Under the pieces are notes generated by a model. The model did no database searches and was not told where the DNA came from. It saw only the letters and a list, made by a program, of their open reading frames with translations. A stretch of DNA of 64,000 nt from Sulfurimicrobium sp963779055 (GTDB lineage: Bacteria; Pseudomonadota; Gammaproteobacteria; Burkholderiales; Sulfuricellaceae): contig CAVZWN010000005.1 of the NCBI GenBank assembly GCA_963779055.1, positions 546,436 to 610,435 of the forward strand. The letters are read 5' to 3'. Within the stretch, counting starts at the first letter, position 1, and the number at the start of each line of letters is the position of its first letter. Below are positions 1 to 8,757 of the stretch, piece after piece. The position numbers and the translations under genes are program-made.

Positions 1-456
1 ACGCTTGCCACGCCGTATCTGGCTGTCACGCGCCTGGTGCCGGACGAACAGGCACAAATCGAAGCTGCTTTGAAACAGCTGGTGGACGAAGAAGCCTGCT
101 GCCTGGTACTTACCACCGGCGGCACCGGGCCAGCGCCGCGCGATGTCACACCAGAGGCCACACTGGCCGTGGCGGACCGGGTTCTGGATGGCTTCGGCGA
201 GCAGATGCGTGCCGTGAGCCTGAAATATGTCCCGACAGCCATTCTGTCGCGTCAGGTAGGGGTCATCCGCAAACAGAGCCTGATCCTCAACCTGCCCGGA
301 CAGCCCAAGGCGATCAAGGAAACGCTGGATGGCGTTTTTGCTGCCGTGCCTTACTGCATCGACCTGATCGGAGGGCCTTATCTCGAAACGCTGCCTGAAG
401 CGGTTCAGCCTTTCCGCCCCAAATCGGCGCAGCGCCCAAAAGCAGAAAACACCTGA
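1..456 (+). CDS. mog: Molybdopterin adenylyltransferase Mog, 3' part
   Basis: The frame is open from base 1, so the gene begins upstream of the window; an in-frame GTG at 37 is not a credible start. Mog adenylylates molybdopterin before molybdate insertion in cytoplasmic molybdenum-cofactor synthesis. The visible 151 codons carry the MogA/MoaB signature LTTGGTGPAPRDVTPEAT and the segment AILSRQVGVIRKQ, followed by LILNLPGQPKAIKETL, all very close to the E. coli Mog pattern as I know it. A short loop before VFAAVPYC is shorter than in E. coli. The tail FRPKSAQ is typical. The family call is secure; only the N-terminus is missing. Confidence 0.93.
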   Translation, partial: TLATPYLAVTRLVPDEQAQIEAALKQLVDEEACCLVLTTGGTGPAPRDVTPEATLAVADRVLDGFGEQMRAVSLKYVPTAILSRQVGVIRKQSLILNLPGQPKAIKETLDGVFAAVPYCIDLIGGPYLETLPEAVQPFRPKSAQRPKAENT

Positions 457-488
457 TTAGAGCCGATTGAAACAGGCGCTAATGCTTT

Positions 489-516
489 TTGCATTAAACG
501 ACCGTCAGCGTACAAT
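489..516 (+). promoter_or_regulatory. Putative sigma70 promoter
   Basis: TTGCAT at 489-494 and TACAAT at 511-516 are separated by 16 bases, in the 94-base gap between mog and the next gene. A GGGGGTG ribosome-binding sequence lies just before the ATG at 551. This is a pattern match only. Confidence 0.45.
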
Positions 517-550
517 CTAGCGCACAAAACAGGACAAATCCGGGGGTGAC

Positions 551-2149
551 ATGTTTGACTTCAAGGGGCTGATCAACGCCCTTCTGCGAAAAACCAGTGA
601 CGATCCCGTCGGCGATCTGAAATCCGCCACCATCTGGGTACAGGAGTTGCCGCAAAACGATATCCATCAGGCACAGCAGGAGATCGTCAAAGCCTTGGGC
701 GGCCTCAACCGCAACGCCGGTACCTCGCTCAAGGAACGCGTCCGGGTACTGCTCTATCTGGACGACAAAGCCAGCTCCCTGCAGGAAACCCTGTGCCGCG
801 AATACCTTGCCACTTGCGATGATCCGGACAGTCCATCTCGTCAGCGGCTCCCTACCATTCTGCAATTCTGGGAAGAGATGGGCGCAGGCTATGAACAATG
901 CATCCGCACCTTTGCCAAGAATCCTGGCAGCTCGAAAATCCGCGAACAACTCCCTTTGCTGACCGCCAAGGCGCTGCATTTCCACGCCATGCAGGCGAAG
1001 TGGAGCCATATTCGCTACCTGCCGGTCGAGGCGCATGTCTGGCGCCGCATGCACCGGCTTTACCTGTTTGCGGAGCAGGAAAAAATTGACCGTGTACCGC
1101 TGCGGCTCAATCCACAACAGGACGACACCACTTGCGCCAGCGAATATCTGCAGCCAATGATGCTGCATCTGGCCAGCCCTGCCAGCCTGCGCCCGGCCCA
1201 GATCGAAAATATTGACCGGTGGCTCGACAGCTGGGCAAAAAGCCTGGTGATCGAGGCCGATTTCCGCCCTCACCGCCAGATCTATGCCGTGAATCTGGGC
1301 GACACAAAACCGGCAAGAAAACTGCGCCGCAATATGCTGGGAGAAAAATACCGCTACTGGGGCATCGAGCTGATGCTGGTATTCATCGCCAAAATCGTGG
1401 AGCAACTCAAACAGGGGGAACTGCCGGCCCGCCTCAGACTTGGCGAAGATTGCCGCCTGCCATCCTGTCTCGAACTGATCGAAGAGGTCACCGGGCGCTG
1501 GTCAGGCCAGTCCACCACGCGCAAACATGCCCGGATATCGGCTGAAAAACCGCTGCTGGTGATACAGGATTTTGCCAACATCGTGGCGCACCTGAAGGGC
1601 AGCAAGAATAGCGGCGTCACGGCGACATTCAGCGTCGAGAACACGAAAACGCAAACCACACTCAAGCCCAGCGGCGAACCCGAGCTGTTCGAGCCCACAG
1701 CACAGCAATGGCAGGTAGAAAATGAATCCCTGAGCGGCTACGGCGTCACTTTTACGCGCAACACCAAGGAGCCGCTGAAAATAGGCACGCTGGTAGGTCT
1801 CAAGGCGGCCATCGGCAAGGGCTTTGCCATAGGAATCGTGCGTCGCATCAGCAACGAACCACCGCGCAAGGTCAATGCAGGCATCCAGACACTGAGCCAG
1901 ACTGCGATTGCGGTCGAACTGCATCCTCTGCCCGGCGAGCAGGGCATGTCAGGCCCGGCGATTTATCTCCCGGAACTGCCCAAGCTTGCCCAGGGACGCA
2001 GCCTGCTGTCGCCTGCCAGCGCATACCAGCCTTCCCGGTTGGTTCAGCTCAAGGCGCAGGGCAAAACCTATACCATTCGCCTGCACACAGCGGTAGAACA
2101 TGGTCCGGATTATGTTCAGACAGGCTTTGACGTGGTTGCAAAAGGCTGA
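551..2149 (+). CDS. Conserved-looking protein of unknown function, 532 aa
   Basis: The protein has no signal peptide or clear membrane segment and should be cytoplasmic. Residues 1 to about 330 look helical and charged. The last ~160 residues look beta-rich, with short strands such as YGVTFTRN, IGTLVGLK and FAIGIVRRISN. That C-terminal part vaguely recalls a PilZ-type barrel (an IGxxxG element and a basic RR pair), but I do not see a convincing RxxxR...DxSxxG motif, so c-di-GMP binding is only a guess. The start is supported by GGGGGTG upstream. The stop TGA overlaps the next ATG by one base, which suggests co-translation with the esterase. Confidence 0.7.
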   Translation: MFDFKGLINALLRKTSDDPVGDLKSATIWVQELPQNDIHQAQQEIVKALGGLNRNAGTSLKERVRVLLYLDDKASSLQETLCREYLATCDDPDSPSRQRLPTILQFWEEMGAGYEQCIRTFAKNPGSSKIREQLPLLTAKALHFHAMQAKWSHIRYLPVEAHVWRRMHRLYLFAEQEKIDRVPLRLNPQQDDTTCASEYLQPMMLHLASPASLRPAQIENIDRWLDSWAKSLVIEADFRPHRQIYAVNLGDTKPARKLRRNMLGEKYRYWGIELMLVFIAKIVEQLKQGELPARLRLGEDCRLPSCLELIEEVTGRWSGQSTTRKHARISAEKPLLVIQDFANIVAHLKGSKNSGVTATFSVENTKTQTTLKPSGEPELFEPTAQQWQVENESLSGYGVTFTRNTKEPLKIGTLVGLKAAIGKGFAIGIVRRISNEPPRKVNAGIQTLSQTAIAVELHPLPGEQGMSGPAIYLPELPKLAQGRSLLSPASAYQPSRLVQLKAQGKTYTIRLHTAVEHGPDYVQTGFDVVAKG

Positions 2150-2847
2150 TGGCGGAAGACGCGCTCGAAATCGCCACCGGCGCCACCCCATCCTGTGCTG
2201 TCATCTGGCTGCATGGGCTGGGCGCCGACGGGCACGACTTTGCCCCCATCGTACCCGAACTAGGCTTGCCACCCGCGCTGGCAGTGCGTTTCATCTTCCC
2301 GCACGCGCCGCTGCTGCCGGTCACCATCAACAACGGCTATATCATGCCCGCCTGGTATGACGTCAGGAGCCTGGATCTGCGTCAGACCGAGGACGAAAGC
2401 GGCATCCGCGCCTCTCAGCAGCGGATAGAAGCCCTGATCCGGCATGAAGAAGCGCGCGGTATTTCTGCCTCACGCATCGTGCTGGCTGGCTTTTCCCAGG
2501 GCGGGGCCATCGCACTTCACACTGCCCTGCGCTACCCCGCCACCCTGGCGGGTGTATTGGCGCTTTCCACCTATCTTCCGTTGCCCTTGACCCTGGCTGC
2601 CGAAGCCAGCCCGGCCAATACCGGATTGCCGGTTTTCATGGCACATGGCAGCGCAGACAGCGTGATTCCCGTTGCGCAGGGTCTCGCCTCGCGGGGCCAG
2701 TTAGAAGAACTTGGCCATGAAGTAGCCTGGCATGAGTATCCGATGGCACATTCCGTGTGCCCTGAGGAAATCACGGCTATCGGGCAGTGGCTGGTTCAGG
2801 TTTTAACGGCAGACAAGCAAGCGCCTGCTTCACTGCTCCGGCAGTAA
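2149..2847 (+). CDS. Carboxylesterase / alpha-beta hydrolase (esterase II type)
   Basis: This 232-residue cytosolic serine hydrolase resembles the Pseudomonas esterase II / YpfH group, which cleaves short acyl esters. The oxyanion segment LHGLGADG is at residues 21-28. The nucleophile elbow GFSQGG places Ser116, HGSADSVIP gives Asp170 and MAHSVCPEE gives His201, so the triad is complete. Its length is normal for the family. The start overlaps the stop of the upstream gene (TGATG). Its 3' end overlaps the convergent heptosyltransferase gene by 18 bases. The physiological substrate cannot be read from the sequence. Confidence 0.92.
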   Translation: MAEDALEIATGATPSCAVIWLHGLGADGHDFAPIVPELGLPPALAVRFIFPHAPLLPVTINNGYIMPAWYDVRSLDLRQTEDESGIRASQQRIEALIRHEEARGISASRIVLAGFSQGGAIALHTALRYPATLAGVLALSTYLPLPLTLAAEASPANTGLPVFMAHGSADSVIPVAQGLASRGQLEELGHEVAWHEYPMAHSVCPEEITAIGQWLVQVLTADKQAPASLLRQ

Positions 2848-3912
2848 TTCCTGCACCGCGGCCAGCACGCGCCCGGCCGGAATCACCTCCAGACATTCGC
2901 TGCGCTTGCTGCCGCCGCAACCATCGTTTCCGCATGGCCGGCAAATGTGCTCCGAAGTCAGGGTGCGGTGCGGCACGCGCCACGGGCCCCATTCGAGGTC
3001 GCCGCTAGGGCCGAACAGCACAACCACCGGCGTTTGCATCGCCGCCGCGATGTGCATGGGCGCCGAATCGACGCCGACAAACACTTTTGCCATGACCGTC
3101 AGTGCCGCCAGTTGTTTCAGGCTCAGCTGGCCGGAGAAATCCACCACCGGCTGTTCGAGCGGCGCCAGCATTTCCCGCACCAAGGCCTGCTCCGCCGCAT
3201 CCGGCGCCGCTGTAACCACAATCCTGTGGCCCTGGTTTTGCAAAGAGCGCATCAGTTCCGTCATGTGATGAACCGGCCAGCACTTGAACAGCCAGCGCGA
3301 AGCCGGGTGGATATGAATAAAATCTTTGCCCGACAGGCCATGCCGGGCCAGCATCTGCTCAACCTCACTGCGTGCCGCCTCGCCCGGCTCAAGAGTGAGC
3401 ATGCGCTCACTCTCATCCGGAAAAAGACCGATTCTCCGCAAGGCATCGAGATGCATCTCGACCGTGTGGCGGAATCTCCCGGCCGGAACGGGGTAGAAAT
3501 GACTAAAACTGTTGAGCCAGAAGCGGCCGCGCCCACGCACCTTGCGTGTCACGGCATGCGGCACGCCCAGCAGGCGGGTCAGCCAGGCACCGCGATTATG
3601 CTCCGTGAGATGAATGATCAGGTCGTAACGCCGGGCACGCAGGTGCGAGAACAGACGCCATTCCTCGCCGGCCTGGGCAAGGGGGCCGAGTCTTTTCCAG
3701 TTCCGGTCGATGGTATGCACTTCCGAGATGGCAGGATGAAACGTCAGCATCTCCGCTGTATCCAGATAAACCAGCGCATCCACCTCGGCCTGGGGGGCGT
3801 GGTTTTTCAATGCCGTGAACAGCGGCGAAGTCAGCAGCACATCGCCGTGGTGGCGCAGCTTGATGACCAGAACACGGCCCAGTTGGGACAGATCGATGGC
3901 GTCTTTGAGCAT
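2830..3912 (-). CDS. waaQ: LPS heptosyltransferase, glycosyltransferase family 9 (WaaQ-like)
   Basis: This is a GT9 enzyme that would add heptose to the lipopolysaccharide inner core at the cytoplasmic face of the inner membrane. The N-terminal segment VLVIKLRHHGDVLLTSPLF is the family hallmark. HIHPASRWLFKCWP, the SLKQLAAL segment, and GVDSAPMHIAAA with VVVLFGPSG are the donor-binding side. HICRPCGNDGCGGS near the end is typical of the heptosyltransferase III subfamily. I chose ATG 3912, which starts MLKDAIDLSQLG. An upstream in-frame ATG at 4020 would add 36 residues unlike the family and would run toward the divergent btuB promoter. The protein is 360 aa. It converges on the esterase gene. 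Confidence 0.88.
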   Translation of the reverse strand: MLKDAIDLSQLGRVLVIKLRHHGDVLLTSPLFTALKNHAPQAEVDALVYLDTAEMLTFHPAISEVHTIDRNWKRLGPLAQAGEEWRLFSHLRARRYDLIIHLTEHNRGAWLTRLLGVPHAVTRKVRGRGRFWLNSFSHFYPVPAGRFRHTVEMHLDALRRIGLFPDESERMLTLEPGEAARSEVEQMLARHGLSGKDFIHIHPASRWLFKCWPVHHMTELMRSLQNQGHRIVVTAAPDAAEQALVREMLAPLEQPVVDFSGQLSLKQLAALTVMAKVFVGVDSAPMHIAAAMQTPVVVLFGPSGDLEWGPWRVPHRTLTSEHICRPCGNDGCGGSKRSECLEVIPAGRVLAAVQELLPEQ

Positions 3913-4020
3913 GCCGCGAACAATAGCAAAATTTCGCCACTTCCCCAATGGGAGAAATAAATTCGGGACGGCTTCATGGGCATTTTTCCACGAACCACCC
4001 CAATCGGCTGGCCGTTGCAT

Positions 4021-4049
4021 GCTGACGCGGGCAGGGTTTATGCTAGAAT
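4021..4049 (+). promoter_or_regulatory. Putative extended -10 promoter for the riboswitch-btuB transcript
   Basis: An extended -10 TGCTAGAAT lies at 4041-4049, with a weak -35-like GCTGAC at 4021-4026 (17-base spacer). The expected start, around 4055-4056, coincides with the 5' edge of the cobalamin riboswitch. Confidence 0.45.
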
Positions 4050-4054
4050 CGCCG

Positions 4055-4242
4055 CCACGTTACAGGTGCCCATTCGCCTTCCGGCGAACGGGTTAAACGG
4101 GAAACAGGTGAGCCGCTCAAACCGGCAAAGCCTGTGCTGCCCCCGCAACGGTAAGTGAGCGCAAACGTATCAATATGCCACTGTGGCTTAAGCCATGGGA
4201 AGGCGGTGCGTTTTTTCACGAGCCCGGAGACCGGCCTGAAGC
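4055..4242 (+). ncRNA. Cobalamin (AdoCbl) riboswitch
   Basis: The aptamer elements occur in order. TTACAGGTGCC is at 4060, then GGGTTAAACGGGAAACAGGTG, with CCTGTGCTGCCCCCGCAACGG at 4130-4151 (the B12-box region). GCCACTGT is at 4178 and ATGGGAAGGCGG at 4195. The closing GAGCCCGGAGACCGGCCTG is at 4220-4238. It lies 120 bases before btuB on the same strand. This matches the long btuB-type aptamer, which represses expression when adenosylcobalamin is bound. Confidence 0.93.
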
Positions 4243-4248
4243 GGATAC

Positions 4249-4310
4249 GGAAATGCCGCGGGGTGACGGTTAAGCCATAATGGCCTTTACGCCATTCCAG
4301 CGGCATTTCC
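4249..4310 (+). promoter_or_regulatory. Probable expression-platform hairpin of the riboswitch
   Basis: An 11-base perfect inverted repeat pairs 4249-4259 with 4300-4310. It encloses a smaller 6-bp hairpin (4279-4284 with 4291-4296). No U-run follows, so it is not a standard intrinsic terminator. Translation control, or an antiterminator/anti-antiterminator switch, is inferred. Confidence 0.5.
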
Positions 4311-4362
4311 ATTGTTTCAACCTGTGGCATGCGGGGACGCTTGCCGAACAATGGAAAAATAA

Positions 4363-6312
4363 ATGAACACCCCTTTCAAGCTTAGCCTGATTTCTCTCGC
4401 CATTCTGGCACCTGCGGCATCTGCCGAGGAAATTCCGCTTTACCAGGGTAATGAAATCATCGTTACCGCCACGCGCTTTGCCACGCCAGACGTGGCTGCT
4501 CCCTACGCATCGGAAGTGCATACCCGGGACATGATCGAGCAATCCGGCGCACCGGACCTGTTCGACTATCTGTCCAAGCATACTTCTGTGAACATTTTGC
4601 CAAGTTATGGAAATCCCTACACACCTAAGATGGATATTCGCGGCTACGGGATTGGTGACGGATATCAGAATATTGTTGTAACCCTGGATGGCCGCCGTCT
4701 CAACAACATCGATGGCGTTCCCCAACTGACCGGCGCAATCCCGCTTGCCGACATCGAACGCATCGAAATCACCAGGGGCAGCGGATCGGTCATGTTTGGG
4801 GATGGCGCCACCGCCGGCTCCATCCAGATTTACACCCGCCCCCACAAGGGTGTCTCCCTGCAGGCCTCCACCGGAAATGACGGCGCACTGGACGGCACGG
4901 TATCAGCAGGCGCAGCAAGCAAACACTTCAGCGTCTCCGCCACCGCAGCTTACGCCAGCCGGGATGGCCACAGCTCGGCGGACAAGACAGGCTACAGGGA
5001 TGAGTCCAGCAACCAGACCTTGCGCGGCACGCTGGAAGCGCGGCCATCTGACGCCCTGAAACTTTACCTGGATGGCGCCAGCACGCGCATCGACCTACGT
5101 TATCCGGCCAATCTGACGCTTGCACAGTTCAATGCCGACCCTGCTCAGAGCGCGGGTAAAACCTATACGCATCAGCAGCTCGAATCGGACCTGTGGCGAT
5201 TGGGAGGAGAATTTGAACTGGGCAGCGATTTGAAACTGATCGCCAGCCACAGTCAGGAAGACAAGCTGTCCAGGTATTTGCCTTCAAACTGGACGTCTCA
5301 TTACGACTATTTATCCGATGATCTGGCCGTACACTATCAGGGGCAGGCACTGGATGTAACAGCGGGCGTGCAAGTCTTCGACGGCACCCGCATCAGCTCG
5401 GACAATCACACCAGCAAGAAAAATACCGGCTGGTATGTGCAAGGCCAGTACCGGCTTGAGCAGTACACCCTGTCCGCCGGGGCGCGAACCGAGAAAGCCG
5501 AATATGCCTACAGCCCCAGCGCGGGGAACAGGCTGCAAGCCGATCATTCTCTCGATGCATGGGATATCGGCATTAACCGCCGGTTTGACGACCGCCTGTC
5601 CGTTTTTGCCAATTACAACCAGGCCTTCCAGCTGCCAGATATCGACAGGTTTTTCACGAGTTTCGACCAGTATGGAACCTATATCGGGCCCCAGTTTAAC
5701 GGGTTCATTTCCCCTGCCGAATCGAGAACGCTGAACCTTGGGATGAATCACGTCACACAGGCCAACCGGCTCAAGCTCACGGTGTTCCGTACCCGCCTTG
5801 ACAATGAAATCTACTACTTCAGCACGGGTCCATGGTCAGGAGCAAACACCAACCTCGACAAATCCCATAAATACGGCCTGGAACTACAGAACAGTCATCG
5901 CTTCAGCACGCAGCTCACGACTACGCTCAACTATACCTATACGCGCGCCATCATTGATAGCGAAAACGAGGGGGGAGGCGCCTACAACGGCAAGGACCTG
6001 CCGGGCGTCCCGCGTCACGGCGCCAATCTGGGAATAGCCTATGCGCTCAGCGAAAGATCCAGCTTGAATCTTGCACATGCCTGGCGCAGCTCGGCATATG
6101 CGGCAAATGACTTTGCCAATAATTTTTCCCAGAAGCAAGCCCCTTACCAGTCCACCGATATGGCCTATCGCTACAAGCTGAAGAATGTTGAGTATTTTGC
6201 AGCCGTGGACAACATCTTCGAGCACAAGAACGGCATGTGGGTCAGCGATAATGTGATCTACCCGGTAAACTTTACCCGTAACTGGCGCATCGGGTTCAAG
6301 GCAAATTTCTGA
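4363..6312 (+). CDS. btuB: TonB-dependent vitamin B12 receptor BtuB
   Basis: This is an outer-membrane receptor that takes up cobalamin (or a related corrinoid) using TonB energy. A signal peptide (residues 1-21, ending AASA) is followed by a TonB box IIVTATR at 32-38. The plug domain includes MDIRGYGIGDGYQN, VTLDGRRLNNIDG and ITRGSGSVMFGDGATAGSI. A 22-strand-type barrel follows and ends in an aromatic residue (KANF). The length of 649 aa fits the family. The cobalamin riboswitch directly upstream identifies the substrate class. The adenosyltransferase and cobyric acid synthase genes follow on the same strand. Confidence 0.93.
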   Translation: MNTPFKLSLISLAILAPAASAEEIPLYQGNEIIVTATRFATPDVAAPYASEVHTRDMIEQSGAPDLFDYLSKHTSVNILPSYGNPYTPKMDIRGYGIGDGYQNIVVTLDGRRLNNIDGVPQLTGAIPLADIERIEITRGSGSVMFGDGATAGSIQIYTRPHKGVSLQASTGNDGALDGTVSAGAASKHFSVSATAAYASRDGHSSADKTGYRDESSNQTLRGTLEARPSDALKLYLDGASTRIDLRYPANLTLAQFNADPAQSAGKTYTHQQLESDLWRLGGEFELGSDLKLIASHSQEDKLSRYLPSNWTSHYDYLSDDLAVHYQGQALDVTAGVQVFDGTRISSDNHTSKKNTGWYVQGQYRLEQYTLSAGARTEKAEYAYSPSAGNRLQADHSLDAWDIGINRRFDDRLSVFANYNQAFQLPDIDRFFTSFDQYGTYIGPQFNGFISPAESRTLNLGMNHVTQANRLKLTVFRTRLDNEIYYFSTGPWSGANTNLDKSHKYGLELQNSHRFSTQLTTTLNYTYTRAIIDSENEGGGAYNGKDLPGVPRHGANLGIAYALSERSSLNLAHAWRSSAYAANDFANNFSQKQAPYQSTDMAYRYKLKNVEYFAAVDNIFEHKNGMWVSDNVIYPVNFTRNWRIGFKANF

Positions 6313-6381
6313 ATGTCGCTAATGGCTTGCCGCCCCTCCCGTGCGGGGTGCGGCGCCATACTCAAACTGAAGGAGCCCGTT

Positions 6382-6465
6382 ATGTTATCTCTGGCCACCG
6401 TGACACAAGGCGCCATCGCAAGCTTGCGCGGCTCTGCGCAGCGCAACGTGCAGGTTAACCCATGA
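6382..6465 (+). CDS. Possible small ORF (27 aa) coupled to cobO
   Basis: An ATG at 6382 is preceded by AGGAG at a good distance. The frame runs 27 codons and its TGA overlaps the ATG of cobO in the ATGA manner. The peptide, beginning MLSLATVTQG, matches nothing I recognise. It could be a leader that couples cobO translation, or the remnant of a lost cobalamin gene. Coding status is uncertain. Confidence 0.35.
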   Translation: MLSLATVTQGAIASLRGSAQRNVQVNP

Positions 6466-7064
6466 GCAATGACATCAATGATCGCCACAAAGCCCGCATG
6501 GCGCACAAAAAATCCCTGATCGACACGAACATCGCACGCGCCACTGAAGCGCGCGGCCTCCTGATCGTGCTTACCGGCAACGGCAAGGGCAAGAGCTCCT
6601 CCGCCTTCGGCATGGTGGCGCGCGCCCTGGGGCATGGCATGAAAGCCGGCGTGGCGCAGTTCATCAAGAGCCGTACCGATACCGGCGAGGAGGCTTTCTT
6701 CAGCCGCCAGCCCGGCGTGGAATGGCATGTGCTCGGCGATGGCTTCACCTGGGACACCCAAGACCGCGAGGGCGATATCGCCACCGCCCGGCGTGGCTGG
6801 CAGATTGCCGAGCGGATGCTCACCGATCCGTCATTCGATCTGGTGGTACTGGACGAACTCACCTATCTGCTGAGCTACGGCTATCTTGATCAGGATGTCG
6901 TGCTGGATGCCATCGCCGCGCGTCCGCCCATGCAGCATGTCGTCGTCACTGGGCGCGGCGCTTCGCCGGAACTGATCGAACTGGCCGATACCGTATCTGA
7001 AATTGCCGACCGGAAACACGCTTATCGCGCTGGCGTCATGGCGCAGAAGGGGGTGGATTTATGA
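6462..7064 (+). CDS. cobO: Cob(I)yrinic acid a,c-diamide adenosyltransferase
   Basis: This ATP:corrinoid adenosyltransferase (CobO/BtuR/CobA type) forms the Co-C bond of adenosylcobalamin in the cytoplasm. The P-loop TGNGKGKSSSAFGM spans residues 38-51. LVVLDELTYLLSYGYLD and VVVTGRGASPELIELAD are the conserved central and C-terminal segments. The protein is full length (200 aa), ending in the usual AYRAGVMAQKG. It sits between btuB and cobQ under the riboswitch, so adenosylation of imported corrinoid is the likely role. Confidence 0.94.
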   Translation: MSNDINDRHKARMAHKKSLIDTNIARATEARGLLIVLTGNGKGKSSSAFGMVARALGHGMKAGVAQFIKSRTDTGEEAFFSRQPGVEWHVLGDGFTWDTQDREGDIATARRGWQIAERMLTDPSFDLVVLDELTYLLSYGYLDQDVVLDAIAARPPMQHVVVTGRGASPELIELADTVSEIADRKHAYRAGVMAQKGVDL

Positions 7065-7213
7065 TCGGAACATGCGTGATTTTTTCCCTTACTACACTGT
7101 AAAAGACTATCACGGCGATACTTCCAAGCCGCCAAACTGGCGATCTTCTACCGGGGTTTTCCGGGAAAGGGGGCTAGATGAGCCCCCCTGATAAATAGAT
7201 TGAAAAAGCGACC
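7065..7213 (+). other. Gap between cobO and cobQ with a GC-rich hairpin
   Basis: No convincing gene is present. A 7-bp perfect stem pairs 7169-7175 with 7181-7187 across a 5-base loop, followed by an AT-rich but not T-rich stretch. It could be a weak terminator or a pause site before cobQ. Confidence 0.4.
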
Positions 7214-8665
7214 ATGAATGCAAAAACACTGATGATTCAGGGCTGCACTTCGGATGCCGGCAAGAGCGCGCTGGTGACGGGCATCTGCCGGGTGCTGGCC
7301 CGGCGCGGTTGTAAAGTTGCACCGTTCAAGCCACAGAATATGGCGCTCAACAGTGCTGTGACCGTCGATGGCGGTGAGATCGGACGTGCCCAGGCGGTGC
7401 AGGCAGAGGCCTGCGGGCTCCTGCCGCATAGCGACATGAATCCTGTACTGCTCAAACCCAACAGCGATATCGGGGCGCAGGTCATCGTCCAGGGCCGCGC
7501 TGTCGGCAATCTGGACGCGAGCGACTACCATGGCCACAAACCCAGCCTGCTGGGCAAGGTACTGGAATCTTTCGAACGCCTGCGGCAAGCTTATGATTTT
7601 GTCGTAGTGGAAGGCGCAGGCAGCCCGGCAGAAATCAACCTGCGCGACCGTGATATTGCCAACATGGGCTTTGCCGAGGCCGCCGATTGCCCGGTGGTGC
7701 TGATTGCCGATATCGACCGCGGCGGCGTTTTCGCCCACCTGGTAGGCACGCTGGAATTGCTTTCCGAATCCGAGCAGGCACGGATCAAAGGCTTCGTCAT
7801 CAACCGTTTTCGAGGCGACATCCGTCTGCTGCAGAACGGTCTGGACTGGCTGGAGGCGCGCACCGGCAAGCCGGTACTGGGCGTACTGCCCTATCTTCAC
7901 GATTTGCACCTCGAGGCCGAGGATGCCTTACCCAGGCCTGTGATTCAGCCTTCCGGCAACAAATTCCGTGTAATCGTGCCCCGTCTTCCGCGCATCAGCA
8001 ATCACACCGATTTCGATCCCCTGCGCCTGCATCCTGACGTAGACATGAAATTCATCGGCATGGACGAAGCCATCCCCGACGCCGACCTGATCATCCTGCC
8101 GGGCAGCAAGAACGTCCGCGCCGATCTGGAATGGCTGCGCACCAATGGCTTCGCAACGGCGCTGCTTCGTCACCTGCGTTATGGCGGCAAAGTGATCGGC
8201 ATCTGCGGCGGATTTCAGATGCTGGGGCGGCAAATCCATGACCCCCTTGGCCTGGAGTCTGAACCAGGTGTAAGCGCTGGTCTTGGTTTGCTGGAAATGG
8301 AAACCGAGCTGAAGAAGGATAAGCAATTACGGATTGTGAGTGGCCGACTGGCAATTGCAGAAGTAGCAGTGAAAGGTTACGAAATTCATGCCGGGGTAAG
8401 TACCGGTCCCGCTCTTGCCCGGCCGGCAACGAGACTGGAAGAAGGAAACGACGGCGCAATTTCAGCCGATAATCAGATCCTTGGCACCTATGTGCATGGC
8501 CTGTTCGACAGCGGGGAGGCATGTGATGCGCTGCTCCGCTGGTCAGGACTGACAGCGCCATCGTTGCTGGACTACCAATCCCTGCGGGTAGCGGGGATTG
8601 AACGCATGGCAAATGCAGTGGAAGCTCATCTGAACTGGCCCCAGCTCGAACAGGCTTTTTCATGA
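7214..8665 (+). CDS. cobQ: Cobyric acid synthase (glutamine-hydrolysing)
   Basis: CobQ/CbiP amidates side chains b, d, e and g of adenosylcobyrinic a,c-diamide. The N-terminal ATP-binding segment GCTSDAGKSALVTG is at residues 10-23. It is followed by VAPFKPQNMALNSAV, VVVEGAGSPAEINLRDRDIANMG and ADIDRGGVFAHLVG. The C-terminal class-I glutamine amidotransferase domain has GICGGFQMLG with the nucleophile Cys331 and a late YVHGLFD with the catalytic His. The 483-residue length is normal. It is the third gene of the B12 block; no other corrin-ring genes are seen here, which fits salvage. Confidence 0.95.
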   Translation: MNAKTLMIQGCTSDAGKSALVTGICRVLARRGCKVAPFKPQNMALNSAVTVDGGEIGRAQAVQAEACGLLPHSDMNPVLLKPNSDIGAQVIVQGRAVGNLDASDYHGHKPSLLGKVLESFERLRQAYDFVVVEGAGSPAEINLRDRDIANMGFAEAADCPVVLIADIDRGGVFAHLVGTLELLSESEQARIKGFVINRFRGDIRLLQNGLDWLEARTGKPVLGVLPYLHDLHLEAEDALPRPVIQPSGNKFRVIVPRLPRISNHTDFDPLRLHPDVDMKFIGMDEAIPDADLIILPGSKNVRADLEWLRTNGFATALLRHLRYGGKVIGICGGFQMLGRQIHDPLGLESEPGVSAGLGLLEMETELKKDKQLRIVSGRLAIAEVAVKGYEIHAGVSTGPALARPATRLEEGNDGAISADNQILGTYVHGLFDSGEACDALLRWSGLTAPSLLDYQSLRVAGIERMANAVEAHLNWPQLEQAFS

Positions 8666-8721
8666 TCGGGTTACAAGCCGATAAAATCTGTCAAAACACT
8701 TTTAGAACGTGGCCTTACCAG

Positions 8722-8751
8722 TTGACCTAGCTGGATTTTTCAAATTATAGT
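8722..8751 (+). promoter_or_regulatory. Strong sigma70-type promoter for the zapB-like/zapA pair
   Basis: TTGACC at 8722-8727 and TATAGT at 8746-8751 have an 18-base spacer. The expected transcript start falls at about 8757-8758, the same place as the ATG at 8758, so the mRNA may be leaderless. Confidence 0.65.
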
Positions 8752-8757
8752 GTGCGC

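Noticed and set aside
7003..7191. A 62-codon frame between cobO and cobQ
   Set aside because: Its first part is out-of-frame cobO and the remainder matches nothing; no ribosome-binding site.
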